Positions 1 to 8,286 of a DNA stretch of 64,000 nucleotides are shown here, piece by piece. The DNA comes from Thiothrix sp. UBA5583 (GTDB lineage: Bacteria > Pseudomonadota > Gammaproteobacteria > Thiotrichales > Thiotrichaceae). The stretch's first letter is position 1. Each line of letters starts with the position of its first letter. The stretch is taken from assembly GCA_002425225.1 (NCBI GenBank), contig DILV01000023.1:92804-156803 (forward strand), given 5' to 3'. Under the pieces are notes generated by a model that saw only the letters and a program-made list of their open reading frames with translations, was not told the DNA's origin and searched no databases. The position numbers were made by a program, and so were the translations under genes.

Positions 1-1238
1 TCAAGGCTGGTTATTCCAACACCGCCGCGCCAATCGTGGTCAAAGGCAAGGTCATTACCGGCGTTTCCGGCGGTGAATTCGGTATCGTCGGCAAGGTCGA
101 AGCCCGCGACGCCAAGACCGGCAAACTGGTGTGGTCACGCCCAACGGTGGAAGGTCACATGGGGACGCTGGATGGTAAAGACAACGGCATTACCGGTGAA
201 ACCAACAAATCCTGGCCGGGTGACTTGTGGAAAACCGGCGGGGCAGCCACATGGTTAGGCGGTACTTACGACGCGGAAACCGATTCCCTGTTCTTTGGGA
301 CAGGCAACCCCTCACCCTGGAACTCACACCTGCGCCCAGGTGACAACTTGTATTCATCTTCCGTACTGGCAATCAACCCCGATGACGGCAAAATTAAGTG
401 GCACTACCAGTGGACACCGCACGACGGCTGGGACTTCGATGGTGTCAACGAATTCATTCCATTTGACCTGAAGAAAGAAGATGGCACAGTCATCAAAGCC
501 GGTGGTCATGCTGACCGTAACGGCTTCTTCTATGTACTGGATCGCACCAATGGCAAGTTGATCAATGCCACGCCTTTCGTCAACCAGATTACCTGGGCAA
601 AAGGCATTGACCTGAAAACCGGTCGCCCGGAATACATTGACGACAACCGCCCCGGCAAACCCGGCGAGGGAGCTGACAAAGGCACCTCGGTATTCTCCGC
701 GCCCTCCTTCTTAGGCGGTAAAAACTGGATGCCAATGGCGTACAACCCGAACACTGAATTGTTCTACGTACCAGCCAACGAATGGGGCATGGACATCTGG
801 AACGAGCCGATCAGCTACAAAAAAGGCGCGGCTTACTTGGGGGCGGGTTTCACCATCAAGCCATTGAACGAAGATTACATCGGCGCATTGCGTGCGGTTG
901 ACCCGAAAACCGGCAAGATCGTCTGGGAAGCCAAAAACAAAGCGCCGTTGTGGGGTGGTGTACTCACGACCGCAGGCAACCTGGTGTTCACCGGCACACC
1001 GGAAGGCTACCTCAAGGCGTTTGATGCCAAAACCGGGGCAGAACTGTGGAAGTTCCAGACCGGTTCTGGTGTGGTCGGCATCCCAGTGACATGGGAACAA
1101 GACGGTGAACAGTTTGTTGCCGTACCGTCCGGCTGGGGCGGTGCAGTGCCGTTGTGGGGTGGTGAAGTGGCGAAGAGTGTCAAGCACCTCAATCAGGGTG
1201 GCAGCCTGTGGGTATTCAAACTGCCGAAAACATCCTAA
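1..1238 (+). CDS. PQQ-dependent alcohol dehydrogenase (PedH/ExaA-like), 3' part
   Basis: This is the C-terminal ~412 residues of a periplasmic quinoprotein alcohol dehydrogenase; the reading frame is open from base 3, so the N-terminus, signal peptide and vicinal-cysteine region lie outside the window. Beta-propeller W-motif repeats (AxDxxTGKxxW type) recur along the sequence, e.g. near 105-135, 885-930 and 1020-1050. The catalytic segment reads [11 protein letters not shown], with Asp codons at 432 and 438. An Asp two residues after the catalytic Asp is the known signature of lanthanide-dependent enzymes (XoxF, PedH); calcium enzymes have a small residue there. The following genes (cytochrome c-550, binding protein, SoxYZ-like carrier, hydrolase) fit an ExaA/PedE/PedH-type enzyme better than a classical methanol dehydrogenase. 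Family certain; metal and substrate are inferred. Confidence 0.93.
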   Translation, partial: KAGYSNTAAPIVVKGKVITGVSGGEFGIVGKVEARDAKTGKLVWSRPTVEGHMGTLDGKDNGITGETNKSWPGDLWKTGGAATWLGGTYDAETDSLFFGTGNPSPWNSHLRPGDNLYSSSVLAINPDDGKIKWHYQWTPHDGWDFDGVNEFIPFDLKKEDGTVIKAGGHADRNGFFYVLDRTNGKLINATPFVNQITWAKGIDLKTGRPEYIDDNRPGKPGEGADKGTSVFSAPSFLGGKNWMPMAYNPNTELFYVPANEWGMDIWNEPISYKKGAAYLGAGFTIKPLNEDYIGALRAVDPKTGKIVWEAKNKAPLWGGVLTTAGNLVFTGTPEGYLKAFDAKTGAELWKFQTGSGVVGIPVTWEQDGEQFVAVPSGWGGAVPLWGGEVAKSVKHLNQGGSLWVFKLPKTS

Positions 1239-1254
1239 TTCCCGCGTTTAGTGT

Positions 1255-1284
1255 GGTAACGGGGGAACTATCTGCCCCGTTACC
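1255..1284 (+). terminator. Hairpin between dehydrogenase and cytochrome genes
   Basis: GGTAACGGGG (1255-1264) and CCCCGTTACC (1275-1284) form a perfect 10-bp stem with a 10-nt loop, 17 nt after the dehydrogenase stop. No U-run follows, so it is more likely a partial attenuator or an mRNA-stabilising hairpin that keeps dehydrogenase message above cytochrome message than a full terminator. Confidence 0.6.
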
Positions 1285-1323
1285 CACCGAGTAAGGGGCT
1301 ATTTTTGATCGAAGGTATGAGAT

Positions 1324-1836
1324 ATGCAAATCGTTAAACGTTCTGTATCTGTGGTAGTGGCGGCCTTGGGTTTGGTTGCCTGCGTGAATCTGTTTGCCCA
1401 CGGTGATGTTACGCCACAAGCCATTGACATCAGTGGTTTGGAGCCGATTAAAGACAGTAAAGTCTGGCTGGATACCAACCCGTATTCCGGCAATGAACGT
1501 GCGGTCGAAATTGGTCATGCGGCTTACGCCCAGAACTGTGCGCGTTGCCACGGAATTGATGCGGTTTCCGGCGGGATTGCCCCTGACTTGCGCGAAACCC
1601 TGCCATTGGGCGCAGAAGGCGACGAGATTTTTAAAGAACGCATGGTTAACGGCGCGATCCGCAACGGCGTCACCTACATGCCCAAATTTGACGGGATTGT
1701 CGCACAGGAAGGGCTGTGGTCGATCCGTGCTTGGCTGGAAACGGTGTCGGTAGACGCACCACCCAAAGATGCTAAAAAAGAAGATGCCAAACCCGAAGAA
1801 AAACAGGAAGAAACCAAGCCTGACGCGAAAAAGTGA
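1324..1836 (+). CDS. pedF: Cytochrome c-550, PedF type
   Basis: A 170-residue secreted mono-haem cytochrome c, the expected electron acceptor of the quinoprotein dehydrogenase just upstream. It has an N-terminal signal peptide, a single haem site CARCHG, and a downstream YMPKF segment supplying the likely methionine axial ligand. The sequence around the haem (NCARCHGIDAVSGGIAPDL) matches my memory of PedF/ExaB cytochromes c-550. Unusual is the C-terminal ~30 residues, a low-complexity Lys/Glu/Asp tail that most of the family lack as far as I know. The gene lies 85 nt after the dehydrogenase behind a hairpin, consistent with co-transcription. High confidence for the family and moderate for PedF orthology. 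Confidence 0.85.
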   Translation: MQIVKRSVSVVVAALGLVACVNLFAHGDVTPQAIDISGLEPIKDSKVWLDTNPYSGNERAVEIGHAAYAQNCARCHGIDAVSGGIAPDLRETLPLGAEGDEIFKERMVNGAIRNGVTYMPKFDGIVAQEGLWSIRAWLETVSVDAPPKDAKKEDAKPEEKQEETKPDAKK

Positions 1837-1898
1837 TATTTCTGCCTTGTACCGCTTGGGGAGAAGTGGTGCAGGGTTTTCCACGTAGAGGAGGACGT

Positions 1899-2786
1899 AT
1901 GAACGTAACAACCGTATTCGCCGCAGCATTCGCCTGCTGCCTATTGGCAAACCCAGCACACGCTGATCTGGAAAATGTCAAAACCAAAGGCACATTAAGT
2001 GCATCACTGTATAAAGATTTCCCACCGTATTCCTTCGTTAAGGATGGCAAGCAACAAGGTATTGACGTAGCGCTTGCCGAAGCCATCGCCCAAAAACTCG
2101 GTGTCAAAAGCGAAGTGCGCCTCGTCACCCCCAGCGATGAAAAACTCGAAGATGACTTGCGCAATAATGTCTGGAAAGGGCATTACCTCGGCGGCGGTGT
2201 CACCGATATGATGCTGCACATGCCTTATGACAACGCTTATTCCGCCAAGGTAGATCAGGTCAAATTCATTGCCCCCTACCAACTGGAACAAGTGGTGTTT
2301 GCGTTTGATACCAATAAAGTCGGCAAGCAACCCACCCTAGCCAATTTCACCAGTGCAGCGATTGGGGCAGAAATCGACACCCTCAGCGATTTTTACCTGC
2401 TGGAAGCCATGCAAGGTAAAATCAGCAACAATGTGCGCCACTTCCCCAACCTAACCTTGGCAGTCGAAGCCCTCAAAAAAGGTGACATTGCCGGAATCAT
2501 GGGGCCACGCGGTGAGCTAGAAGGCATATTGGCAGAACGTCCCGAACATATTCAGATTCAACGCCTCATTACCCCCGGTTTAGCGCGGGATAGCTGGGCA
2601 ATGGGTGTAGCGGTCAAAGCCGAATACGCCGACCTTGCTACGGCTATCGACAATGCAATGGCAGAACTGGTCAGAGACGGCACAGTGAAACAGATTTTCG
2701 AGCAGCACAAACTGACTTACGCACCGCCCGCTGTTCCACCGACGGCGACCACCACAACCCCTGCGGCAACCACGGCGCAGAAGTGA
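1899..2786 (+). CDS. Quinoprotein-associated periplasmic substrate-binding protein (PedG/XoxJ-like)
   Basis: A 295-residue type-2 periplasmic binding protein. The open frame extends to 1833, but the ATG at 1899 is chosen because GAGGAGG sits just before it and the protein then begins with a proper signal peptide ending near ANPAHA. The body contains the usual SBP_bac_3 features (LSASLYKDFPPYSF, QGIDVALAEAIAQKLG). Such proteins (MxaJ/XoxJ/PedG) regularly accompany PQQ dehydrogenases and no dedicated permease is next to it, so a role in dehydrogenase maturation or cytochrome interaction is more likely than transport. The C-terminus is a Pro/Thr/Ala-rich tail. Stop at 2786, 6 nt before the next gene. 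Confidence 0.82.
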   Translation: MNVTTVFAAAFACCLLANPAHADLENVKTKGTLSASLYKDFPPYSFVKDGKQQGIDVALAEAIAQKLGVKSEVRLVTPSDEKLEDDLRNNVWKGHYLGGGVTDMMLHMPYDNAYSAKVDQVKFIAPYQLEQVVFAFDTNKVGKQPTLANFTSAAIGAEIDTLSDFYLLEAMQGKISNNVRHFPNLTLAVEALKKGDIAGIMGPRGELEGILAERPEHIQIQRLITPGLARDSWAMGVAVKAEYADLATAIDNAMAELVRDGTVKQIFEQHKLTYAPPAVPPTATTTTPAATTAQK

Positions 2787-2792
2787 GGCTTT

Positions 2793-3539
2793 ATGTTCCG
2801 GCATGGCAGATGGTTATTACTCTGCCTGCTCTGTCAATCGGCAGGCGCAGCAGAACCTGACCCGCTCAATTCCCCGCAATGGGGAGCGATGCATTCGCGC
2901 TTCCTTAAGAGTGAGCCGTATGTATTCGATGATAACGTGAAAGTGGATGCTCCGGCAGATGCCGAGGATTCGCTGAATGTGCCGGTTGCGTTCGATGCTA
3001 GCGCCTTAAGCGGTATTCAGGAAATCGTGGTGGTATCGGACTTAAACCCACTGCCCCACGTTCTCAATTTCCGCCCCAAAACCGTCCCCGCGAGTCTGGC
3101 ATTTCGCATGAAACTGCAACAAGGCAGCCCCATCCGCGTCGCGGCAAAAACCGCTGATGGGGTGTGGCATGTGGGGAGCACTTACGTCAATGCGGCGGGT
3201 GGCGGCTGTACATTACCCAGCGTTGGCACCTCATCCGGTGACTGGAGCAAAACACTGGGGCAGGTCTCCGCGAATGTGTGGGAACGGGCAGAAAACAACC
3301 GTTTGCGCATTCGTGTCATGCACCCGATGGATACCGGCTTGGCAAGCGGCATTCCCGATTTTTATATCGAAAACCTTAACGTCAAAGATGCCCAAGGCAA
3401 TCTGCTGGCAGAGCTGGATCTGTACGAACCCATCAGCGAAAACCCCATGCTGAGTTTGGATGTCGGCAAAGTCACCACCTTCAAACTGGAAGGGCGCGAC
3501 AACAACGGCAACAAGATTGCAGCGGAGGTAGCACGATGA
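2793..3539 (+). CDS. Quinoprotein dehydrogenase-associated SoxYZ-like carrier
   Basis: A 248-residue exported protein fusing SoxY-like and SoxZ-like parts. It has a signal peptide (ends around AGAAE). Near residue 135 is AAGGGCTLPS, comparable to the carrier-cysteine GGCG element of SoxY; the C-terminal half contains a SoxZ-like region (RIRVMHPMDTGLASG ... FYIENLNV). The family is known beside PQQ dehydrogenases and the next gene is a SoxH-like metallohydrolase, so the two probably form the so-called quinoprotein relay whose chemistry is not established. The last 4 nt overlap the next start. Confident family call; function inferred. Confidence 0.85.
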   Translation: MFRHGRWLLLCLLCQSAGAAEPDPLNSPQWGAMHSRFLKSEPYVFDDNVKVDAPADAEDSLNVPVAFDASALSGIQEIVVVSDLNPLPHVLNFRPKTVPASLAFRMKLQQGSPIRVAAKTADGVWHVGSTYVNAAGGGCTLPSVGTSSGDWSKTLGQVSANVWERAENNRLRIRVMHPMDTGLASGIPDFYIENLNVKDAQGNLLAELDLYEPISENPMLSLDVGKVTTFKLEGRDNNGNKIAAEVAR

Positions 3540-4468
3540 AAATCTGGTGGTTGACGCTGTTATTGCTGAATGGCGCGGTATGCGCTAATGACTTTGACTA
3601 CGCCTTACAACCGCAGCAAATTGCTGCCGACACTTACGTCATCGAAGGCAAAACCGAAGACTTTTCCAAAGCCAATGGCGGTTTCATTGTCAACACCGGC
3701 TTTATTGTCACCCGTGAAGGCGTAGTGGTGATTGATACGGGCGTATCCCGACGTTTTGGTGAGCAACAGCGGGCAGCCATTGAAAAGCTGACCGGCAAGA
3801 AAATCCTGCGCGTCTACATTACCCACCATCACCCCGATCATTTCCTTGGCAACCAAGTGTATGGCGATGTGCCGATTTACGCCCTGCCCGCCACCCGCGA
3901 CGGCATCAAAGCGGAAGGGGAAACTTTTAGCGGCAATATGTACCGGCTCATCGGCGACTGGATGCGCGATACCCGCATCACCGCCCCCACCCACGAAGCC
4001 AAAGCAGGCAAGGAAACCATCGGTGGGCATGAATTGGAAGTGATTGCCTTGCAAGGGCATACCACTGGCGATTTAGTGCTGTTTGACCATACCACGGGCG
4101 TGCTGTTTGCTGGTGATTTGGTTTTCAATAACCGCGCTGCCACCACCCCGCACGCCACACTGAAGGCATGGCTGCAAACCTTAGACAGCCTGCAAGCCTT
4201 ACCCTTTAAAACCCTCGTGCCGGGGCATGGCAACGTTACCAATGACCCCGTTCCCATTACCCAAACCCGTGCATGGCTGCAATGGCTGGAAACCGCCCTG
4301 AAAGACGCGGCTGCCAATGGGCTGGACATGACAGAAGTAATGCAAACGCCCATCCCAGAGGCTTTCAAGGATGTAGCGTTAGCCCAAAATGAACTGCGGC
4401 GCTCGGTCAGCCATCTGTACCCGGTGCTGGAACAAGCAAACCTGAAACCGGCGAAACAGGCGGAATGA
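3536..4468 (+). CDS. Quinoprotein relay zinc metallohydrolase (SoxH-like)
   Basis: A 310-residue exported metallo-beta-lactamase-fold protein. After a signal peptide (ends near GAVCAND) it shows the MBL zinc motif THHHPDHFLGN, a downstream GHTTGD histidine, the metal-bridging aspartate in LFAGDLVFNN, and a late PGHGN histidine. These are the standard zinc ligands of glyoxalase II/SoxH relatives. It overlaps the SoxYZ-like carrier gene by 4 nt and the next gene by 4 nt, so the three are translationally coupled. Family knowledge: this subtype occurs only with quinoprotein dehydrogenases; presumably it hydrolyses a thiol adduct on the carrier, but that is inference. Confidence 0.86.
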   Translation: MKIWWLTLLLLNGAVCANDFDYALQPQQIAADTYVIEGKTEDFSKANGGFIVNTGFIVTREGVVVIDTGVSRRFGEQQRAAIEKLTGKKILRVYITHHHPDHFLGNQVYGDVPIYALPATRDGIKAEGETFSGNMYRLIGDWMRDTRITAPTHEAKAGKETIGGHELEVIALQGHTTGDLVLFDHTTGVLFAGDLVFNNRAATTPHATLKAWLQTLDSLQALPFKTLVPGHGNVTNDPVPITQTRAWLQWLETALKDAAANGLDMTEVMQTPIPEAFKDVALAQNELRRSVSHLYPVLEQANLKPAKQAE

Positions 4469-5031
4469 AGCGGAGCCTCCTCCTCATCTCCCTGCCTCTC
4501 TGCTTGGCTGCCTGTCAGCCGGATTTGGGTGTTACGGACTGTGAACGCACCCCGGAGATGCCGCCAGGGTTGAAAATGGAGCATTACCGTAGCCCTACCC
4601 CGGCCTGTGTACCGGATGCGATTACCCTGAATACGGCTGAACTGCAACGCCTGCTGGCAGAGCAACAGCCGGTGCTGATTGATGTGTGGGCGATTTTGCG
4701 GCGGGTGGATGAAGGGTTTGGCAATACCTGGCTGAACAGCGAACCCCACGCCAGCCTGCCCGGTGCGGTGTGGCTGCCCAATGTTGGCTATGGCACGCTG
4801 GAACCGGATATTGAAGCCTGGTTCCAGCGCGAACTGCACCATCTCAGCGCTGGCGATAAAGCCAAACCACTGGTGTTTTTCTGTGTGGCGGATTGCTGGA
4901 TGTCGTGGAATGCTGCGCAACGCGCCCGCGCTTACGGCTACAACCAGGTGTACTGGTACAAGCTGGGGGTGGATGGCTGGAAGGAGGCCGGGCTGCCGCT
5001 GGTCGAGGTCAACCCGGTAACGATAGATTAA
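4465..5031 (+). CDS. PQQ-associated rhodanese-like CW-motif lipoprotein
   Basis: A 188-residue protein with a lipobox-type signal (LCLAAC, Cys near 17). The C-terminal half is rhodanese-like and ends with FCVADCWMSWNAAQRA, the Cys-Trp motif that defines the PQQ-dependent-catabolism-associated family; the candidate catalytic cysteines are both in this segment. Translationally coupled to the metallohydrolase upstream (ATGA overlap), it ends the plus-strand operon and converges on the minus-strand barrel gene with a 4-nt overlap of stop codons. Probably works with the SoxYZ-like carrier and hydrolase in periplasmic sulfur chemistry connected with alcohol oxidation; exact role unknown. Confidence 0.82.
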   Translation: MKRSLLLISLPLCLAACQPDLGVTDCERTPEMPPGLKMEHYRSPTPACVPDAITLNTAELQRLLAEQQPVLIDVWAILRRVDEGFGNTWLNSEPHASLPGAVWLPNVGYGTLEPDIEAWFQRELHHLSAGDKAKPLVFFCVADCWMSWNAAQRARAYGYNQVYWYKLGVDGWKEAGLPLVEVNPVTID

Positions 5032-5792
5032 AACTCGTAATTCAGGCGAGTCATGACGCGATGTCCATCGGTATCATTGACACCAAAACCGACGCCCAAA
5101 CCCACATCCAGCCCTTTGCGTGGTTTCCAGAAAACCCCCGGTGTTACCCAGCTTTCTTCTTCACTCCAGTTATATTCACCGACCAGCACGTGTTTGCCCA
5201 CCGCATGGAATGCCGCCAGATTGGCGAAGGTTTCACTGTTGCCAGCGCTGCGCTCCGTACCCACCTGCAAGGTCGCCTGGGTATTACCGGTTGCGTCCAG
5301 GTTGCGGGCAGCAATGAGATAAACTTCGTCACTGTCTTTGGCATCGTCACCGACAATTTCGGCAGCACCATTGGCGAAGGTATGTTCATAACCGATGGCA
5401 ACACTGTTGGCTGATCCGCCGATGTGCATCCAGATGTTCTTCACCCCCATCGAGATATTGCCGCGTCCATCAACGCTTTCCTCATTATCATCCGCAGGTT
5501 TGATGCGCACATGGGGCGTATGCTCAATTTCAACCTGCAAGCTGTCCGTGATGCCATATTCCAACCCGGCGCTGATTGCCGTGGTTTTGGCATCATCATC
5601 CTTGCCGAAATCAGCCCCCAGTTTGAGTTGCCATTCACCCTGATTCTGGCTGAACACGGCCTCGGTCTGGAAAAAGTCGTTCAACGGTTGGGCTTTTTCC
5701 ATGGCCTCGTCATCAGCAGCGGCGAAACTGGTCACAGGGGCAAACAGCAAAGTGCCCATCAAGCTCACCAGCAAGGTACGTTGTAACGGCAT
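5028..5792 (-). CDS. Outer-membrane beta-barrel-like protein
   Basis: A 254-residue exported protein starting at 5792, where GGAGG stands 6 nt upstream; the longer frame to 5819 has no such site. A signal peptide (ends FAAAD) is followed by alternating hydrophobic/polar strands, many Gly and aromatic residues and a terminal ...RVMTRLNYEF, the aromatic C-terminal residue expected for outer-membrane barrels. It is the last gene of the minus-strand set propeller - binding protein - barrel. The context suggests a role in moving substrate or metal across the outer membrane for the alcohol dehydrogenase system; no specific family recognised. Confidence 0.65.
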   Translation of the reverse strand: MPLQRTLLVSLMGTLLFAPVTSFAAADDEAMEKAQPLNDFFQTEAVFSQNQGEWQLKLGADFGKDDDAKTTAISAGLEYGITDSLQVEIEHTPHVRIKPADDNEESVDGRGNISMGVKNIWMHIGGSANSVAIGYEHTFANGAAEIVGDDAKDSDEVYLIAARNLDATGNTQATLQVGTERSAGNSETFANLAAFHAVGKHVLVGEYNWSEEESWVTPGVFWKPRKGLDVGLGVGFGVNDTDGHRVMTRLNYEF

Positions 5793-5806
5793 TTGAATTC
5801 CTCCAG

Positions 5807-6970
5807 TTAAAATTTGCATAGGCTATCGCGTTCGTCGAAGCCTAGCGTGTCGAGGTTATTGGTTTGATGTAAGAAACCATCCAGCGGCAGGCGCTCCACC
5901 ACCCAGTTATGCGTACCCAGCAGGATTGGCTGGCGCAACTGGTGATCCCACGGGCGGAAATTGCTGCGTTTGCCCTTAAAACCATCCAGGATAAAGGCAT
6001 CACTGAGCAGGTAGTCACGCAATTTGGCAAAATCGGTGCTGGCACTGCGCTGCACCGCTTCGGCAATCGCCTTGACCGCCAGCCATGCCGCCCAGTCCAC
6101 ATCGCGCATCGGGCGACCGGCGTATTTCTCGAAGCGCTTTTCCAGTTGCGGTGCGCCGTGACGATCCCACGCCCAGTGCCATGCCGCCGGAGCCAAGCCT
6201 TCCGAACCGACCACCAGTTGTGGCCTGATGCTTTGGTAAGGCACATTGCGGGCAAACTCGCCGTGGGTATCCGCCACAAAAATCACGTCGTAATCGGCTT
6301 CACTGGTGAGCAAGGCCACATTGTTCTGGCTGCGGTGGCGTGGGTCATTGCTGAGTTCAAACGGGCGCTTTTCGGTGATGTCCACACCGTAACGCTTGGC
6401 GGAACGTTCAAACGCGGCAGTCAGTTGCAGGTCTTCGTCAGACGTGCCGTGCAGCAACAGGGCTTCCGGCCATTTGCGCACTTTCAGGTACTGGGTGAGC
6501 GCATCGGTCAGCATCGCGTAGTTGGGGATAATGTGCAGCAAATGGGGCTGACACTGCGCCTGCCGCAAGCTGTCTTCGCGGGCAGAAATGTTAAACAGCA
6601 ACAGGTCTTTGCCCTTGGTAGCCGCTGCCAGTTCCGCTACCGTCACGGCTGGTGCATCCACCACGAAAAACTGCACACCCTGCTTGCCAAGACTATCCAC
6701 CTGCGCCAGCAACTCGGCAGTATCCTTGCCATTGACCGGTTGCAATTTGAATTCCGCACCGACGGCTGAGCCGTGGAACTTGCTTTCCTTCAACGCCACC
6801 TCCGCCCCGGCGTAAGGGCGACCCAGCGGCTGCATCAGGTACTGGGCAAAGCTGCGTTTGCTGCTGTAACGCGGGTCATCCTGCAATTGCAGGTAGCCGA
6901 TGGTGAAATCGGTTGCCATTGCCGCATTGCCCAGCAGCAGGGCAATAAGCAAGAAAATCCCCCTAATCAT
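5807..6970 (-). CDS. PQQ-associated ABC transporter substrate-binding protein (PedA1/LutA-like)
   Basis: A 387-residue type-1 periplasmic binding protein (Leu/Ile/Val-binding fold) with an N-terminal signal peptide (IALLLGNAAMATDF). Sequence features such as QLQDDPRYSSKRSFAQYLMQ and AGAEVALKESKFHG match my memory of the binding proteins annotated 'PQQ-dependent alcohol dehydrogenase system'. In Pseudomonas putida and Methylorubrum the corresponding transporter (PedA1A2BC, Lut) is required for lanthanide uptake, so import of rare-earth ions or a chelate is the best hypothesis. It overlaps the upstream propeller gene by 8 nt and the downstream barrel gene start lies 15 nt before its stop end, so all three share one transcript. 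Confidence 0.84.
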   Translation of the reverse strand: MIRGIFLLIALLLGNAAMATDFTIGYLQLQDDPRYSSKRSFAQYLMQPLGRPYAGAEVALKESKFHGSAVGAEFKLQPVNGKDTAELLAQVDSLGKQGVQFFVVDAPAVTVAELAAATKGKDLLLFNISAREDSLRQAQCQPHLLHIIPNYAMLTDALTQYLKVRKWPEALLLHGTSDEDLQLTAAFERSAKRYGVDITEKRPFELSNDPRHRSQNNVALLTSEADYDVIFVADTHGEFARNVPYQSIRPQLVVGSEGLAPAAWHWAWDRHGAPQLEKRFEKYAGRPMRDVDWAAWLAVKAIAEAVQRSASTDFAKLRDYLLSDAFILDGFKGKRSNFRPWDHQLRQPILLGTHNWVVERLPLDGFLHQTNNLDTLGFDERDSLCKF

Positions 6971-8132
6971 CGATCAGTACCGTATGCGGCACCCGCGCAA
7001 CCGGCACGGATTTGACCACCTTGCGGCTGGCAACATCCACCACCGACAGGTCGTCGCTCAGGCCGTTGGCAACGTACAGCAGGCTGTTGTCACGGTTGAA
7101 GGTCACGTTCCACGCCCGTTTGCCCACCAGCACGTAGTCCTGAATTTCATGGCTGGCAACATCCACGAAGGCAATGTGGTTTGCCCCACCCAGACCGACG
7201 ATCACGGTTTTGCCATCGCTGCTCATGGTGATGCCCACCGGAGTCACGTCTTCCTCGCGGAAACCCTTGGGCTGGAACTTGATGGTTTGGGTCAGTTTAT
7301 TGGTGGCGGGGTCAATGATGGTGACTTCGCCGCTGATTTCGTTGGTCACCCACAGCTCTTTCTGGTCGGGGGTCATGGCGAAACGGCGCGGGCGGTTGCC
7401 GACCACGATGTTGGCTTTCATCTCACCGCTGGCGGTATCCACCACATGCACGGTGTTGGCAACTTCGGAAGTGACGTAAGCGGTTTTGCCATCCGGGCTG
7501 AGCAGGATGCCTTCCGGCTCTTCGCCCACTTCCACGGTTTTCAGGCCGGGAATGGCGGCAGCATCGTCGTCTTCACCTGCTTTTTCTTCATCCTCTTTAG
7601 CGTCTTCTTTCTCTGCATCTTTCTCTGCGTCGTCATCCGCCTTGTCGTCTTCAGCTTCGCTGGTTTCACCCGGTGGCGCTGGTTCAGCCACACTCAAGTC
7701 GGGCTTGTCGCCGCGTTTGGCGAAGTATTCGTCCAGATTGAGGATGCCGAGTGCGCCGTCATCTTCCAGCGAGATGTACAGGGTTTTGCCATCGGCGCTG
7801 ATGTCGAACAGTTCCGGGTCTTCGATACCGGCAATGCGGTCAACCAGTTCCAGCTTGGCGACATCGATCACGTCAATCGCTGCACCATCACCGCAGGCGG
7901 CGTAAATCTTGCTGCGGTCAGGGCTGAATTGCAGGTGGCGTGGGCGGGCAGCCGTGCCAATGCGCTTGACAACTTCAAAGGTTTTGGCATCGAGGACGCT
8001 AATATTGTTGTCTTTTTCGCTACTGACAAACAAATAGCCCGTGTCTTTGGCAAACGACGGGCTGGCTACCAACAGGCTTACAGGTAGTAATGACAGAACA
8101 AAACAGGCACGAACAGGGTTAAAAACCTTCAC
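6963..8132 (-). CDS. PQQ-associated YVTN beta-propeller protein (PedA2-like)
   Basis: A 389-residue exported protein starting with GTG at 8132, preceded by a strong AGGAGG. A signal peptide (ends SPSFAKD) is followed by repeats of the YVTN type: GYLFVSSEKDNNISVLDAKT, KIYAACGDGAAIDVID, TAYVTSEVANTVHVVDT, ELWVTNEISGEVTIIDP, LLYVANGLSDDLSVVD. Propellers of this type accompany PQQ dehydrogenases, and PedA2 of P. putida belongs to the lanthanide transporter. A remarkable insertion of ~45 residues, almost entirely Asp, Glu, Lys and Ala, lies between two blades (about 7555-7690). Operon head for the binding protein and barrel. Family confident, function inferred. Confidence 0.85.
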   Translation of the reverse strand: MKVFNPVRACFVLSLLPVSLLVASPSFAKDTGYLFVSSEKDNNISVLDAKTFEVVKRIGTAARPRHLQFSPDRSKIYAACGDGAAIDVIDVAKLELVDRIAGIEDPELFDISADGKTLYISLEDDGALGILNLDEYFAKRGDKPDLSVAEPAPPGETSEAEDDKADDDAEKDAEKEDAKEDEEKAGEDDDAAAIPGLKTVEVGEEPEGILLSPDGKTAYVTSEVANTVHVVDTASGEMKANIVVGNRPRRFAMTPDQKELWVTNEISGEVTIIDPATNKLTQTIKFQPKGFREEDVTPVGITMSSDGKTVIVGLGGANHIAFVDVASHEIQDYVLVGKRAWNVTFNRDNSLLYVANGLSDDLSVVDVASRKVVKSVPVARVPHTVLIDD

Positions 8133-8169
8133 GAGGTCCTCCTCATCAATGAATGAATATCCATGCTTT

Positions 8170-8263
8170 CCAACCTAACCCAATCAGGGTTGGCAGAAGG
8201 TTGGTGACTTGCCAGGGTTGGTAAAAGGTTGGTAGCCAGCCCCCCCCGTTTGCTGTATCAACA
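8170..8263 (+). promoter_or_regulatory. Putative operator/promoter with phased GGTTGG repeats (upstream of pedC-like gene)
   Basis: The divergent spacer between the propeller gene and the permease holds GGTTGG at 8188, 8199, 8216 and 8227, i.e. two pairs each with an 11-bp period, plus an inverted CCAACC at 8170. The second pair (GGTTGGTAAAAGGTTGG) is followed 17 nt later by TTTGCTGTATCAACA (8249-8263). The same arrangement with the same spacing precedes the second ABC operon at 11295. Spacing of one helical turn suggests a dimeric activator such as a LuxR-type response regulator. Not tested. Confidence 0.6.
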
Positions 8264-8286
8264 GGAAAACCACCGGGGAGGCACAC

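Noticed and set aside
6900..8087. 395-codon plus-strand open frame opposite the beta-propeller gene
   Set aside because: Shadow of the minus-strand propeller gene; no ribosome site, no recognisable domain, and the minus-strand product has clear signal peptide and YVTN repeats.
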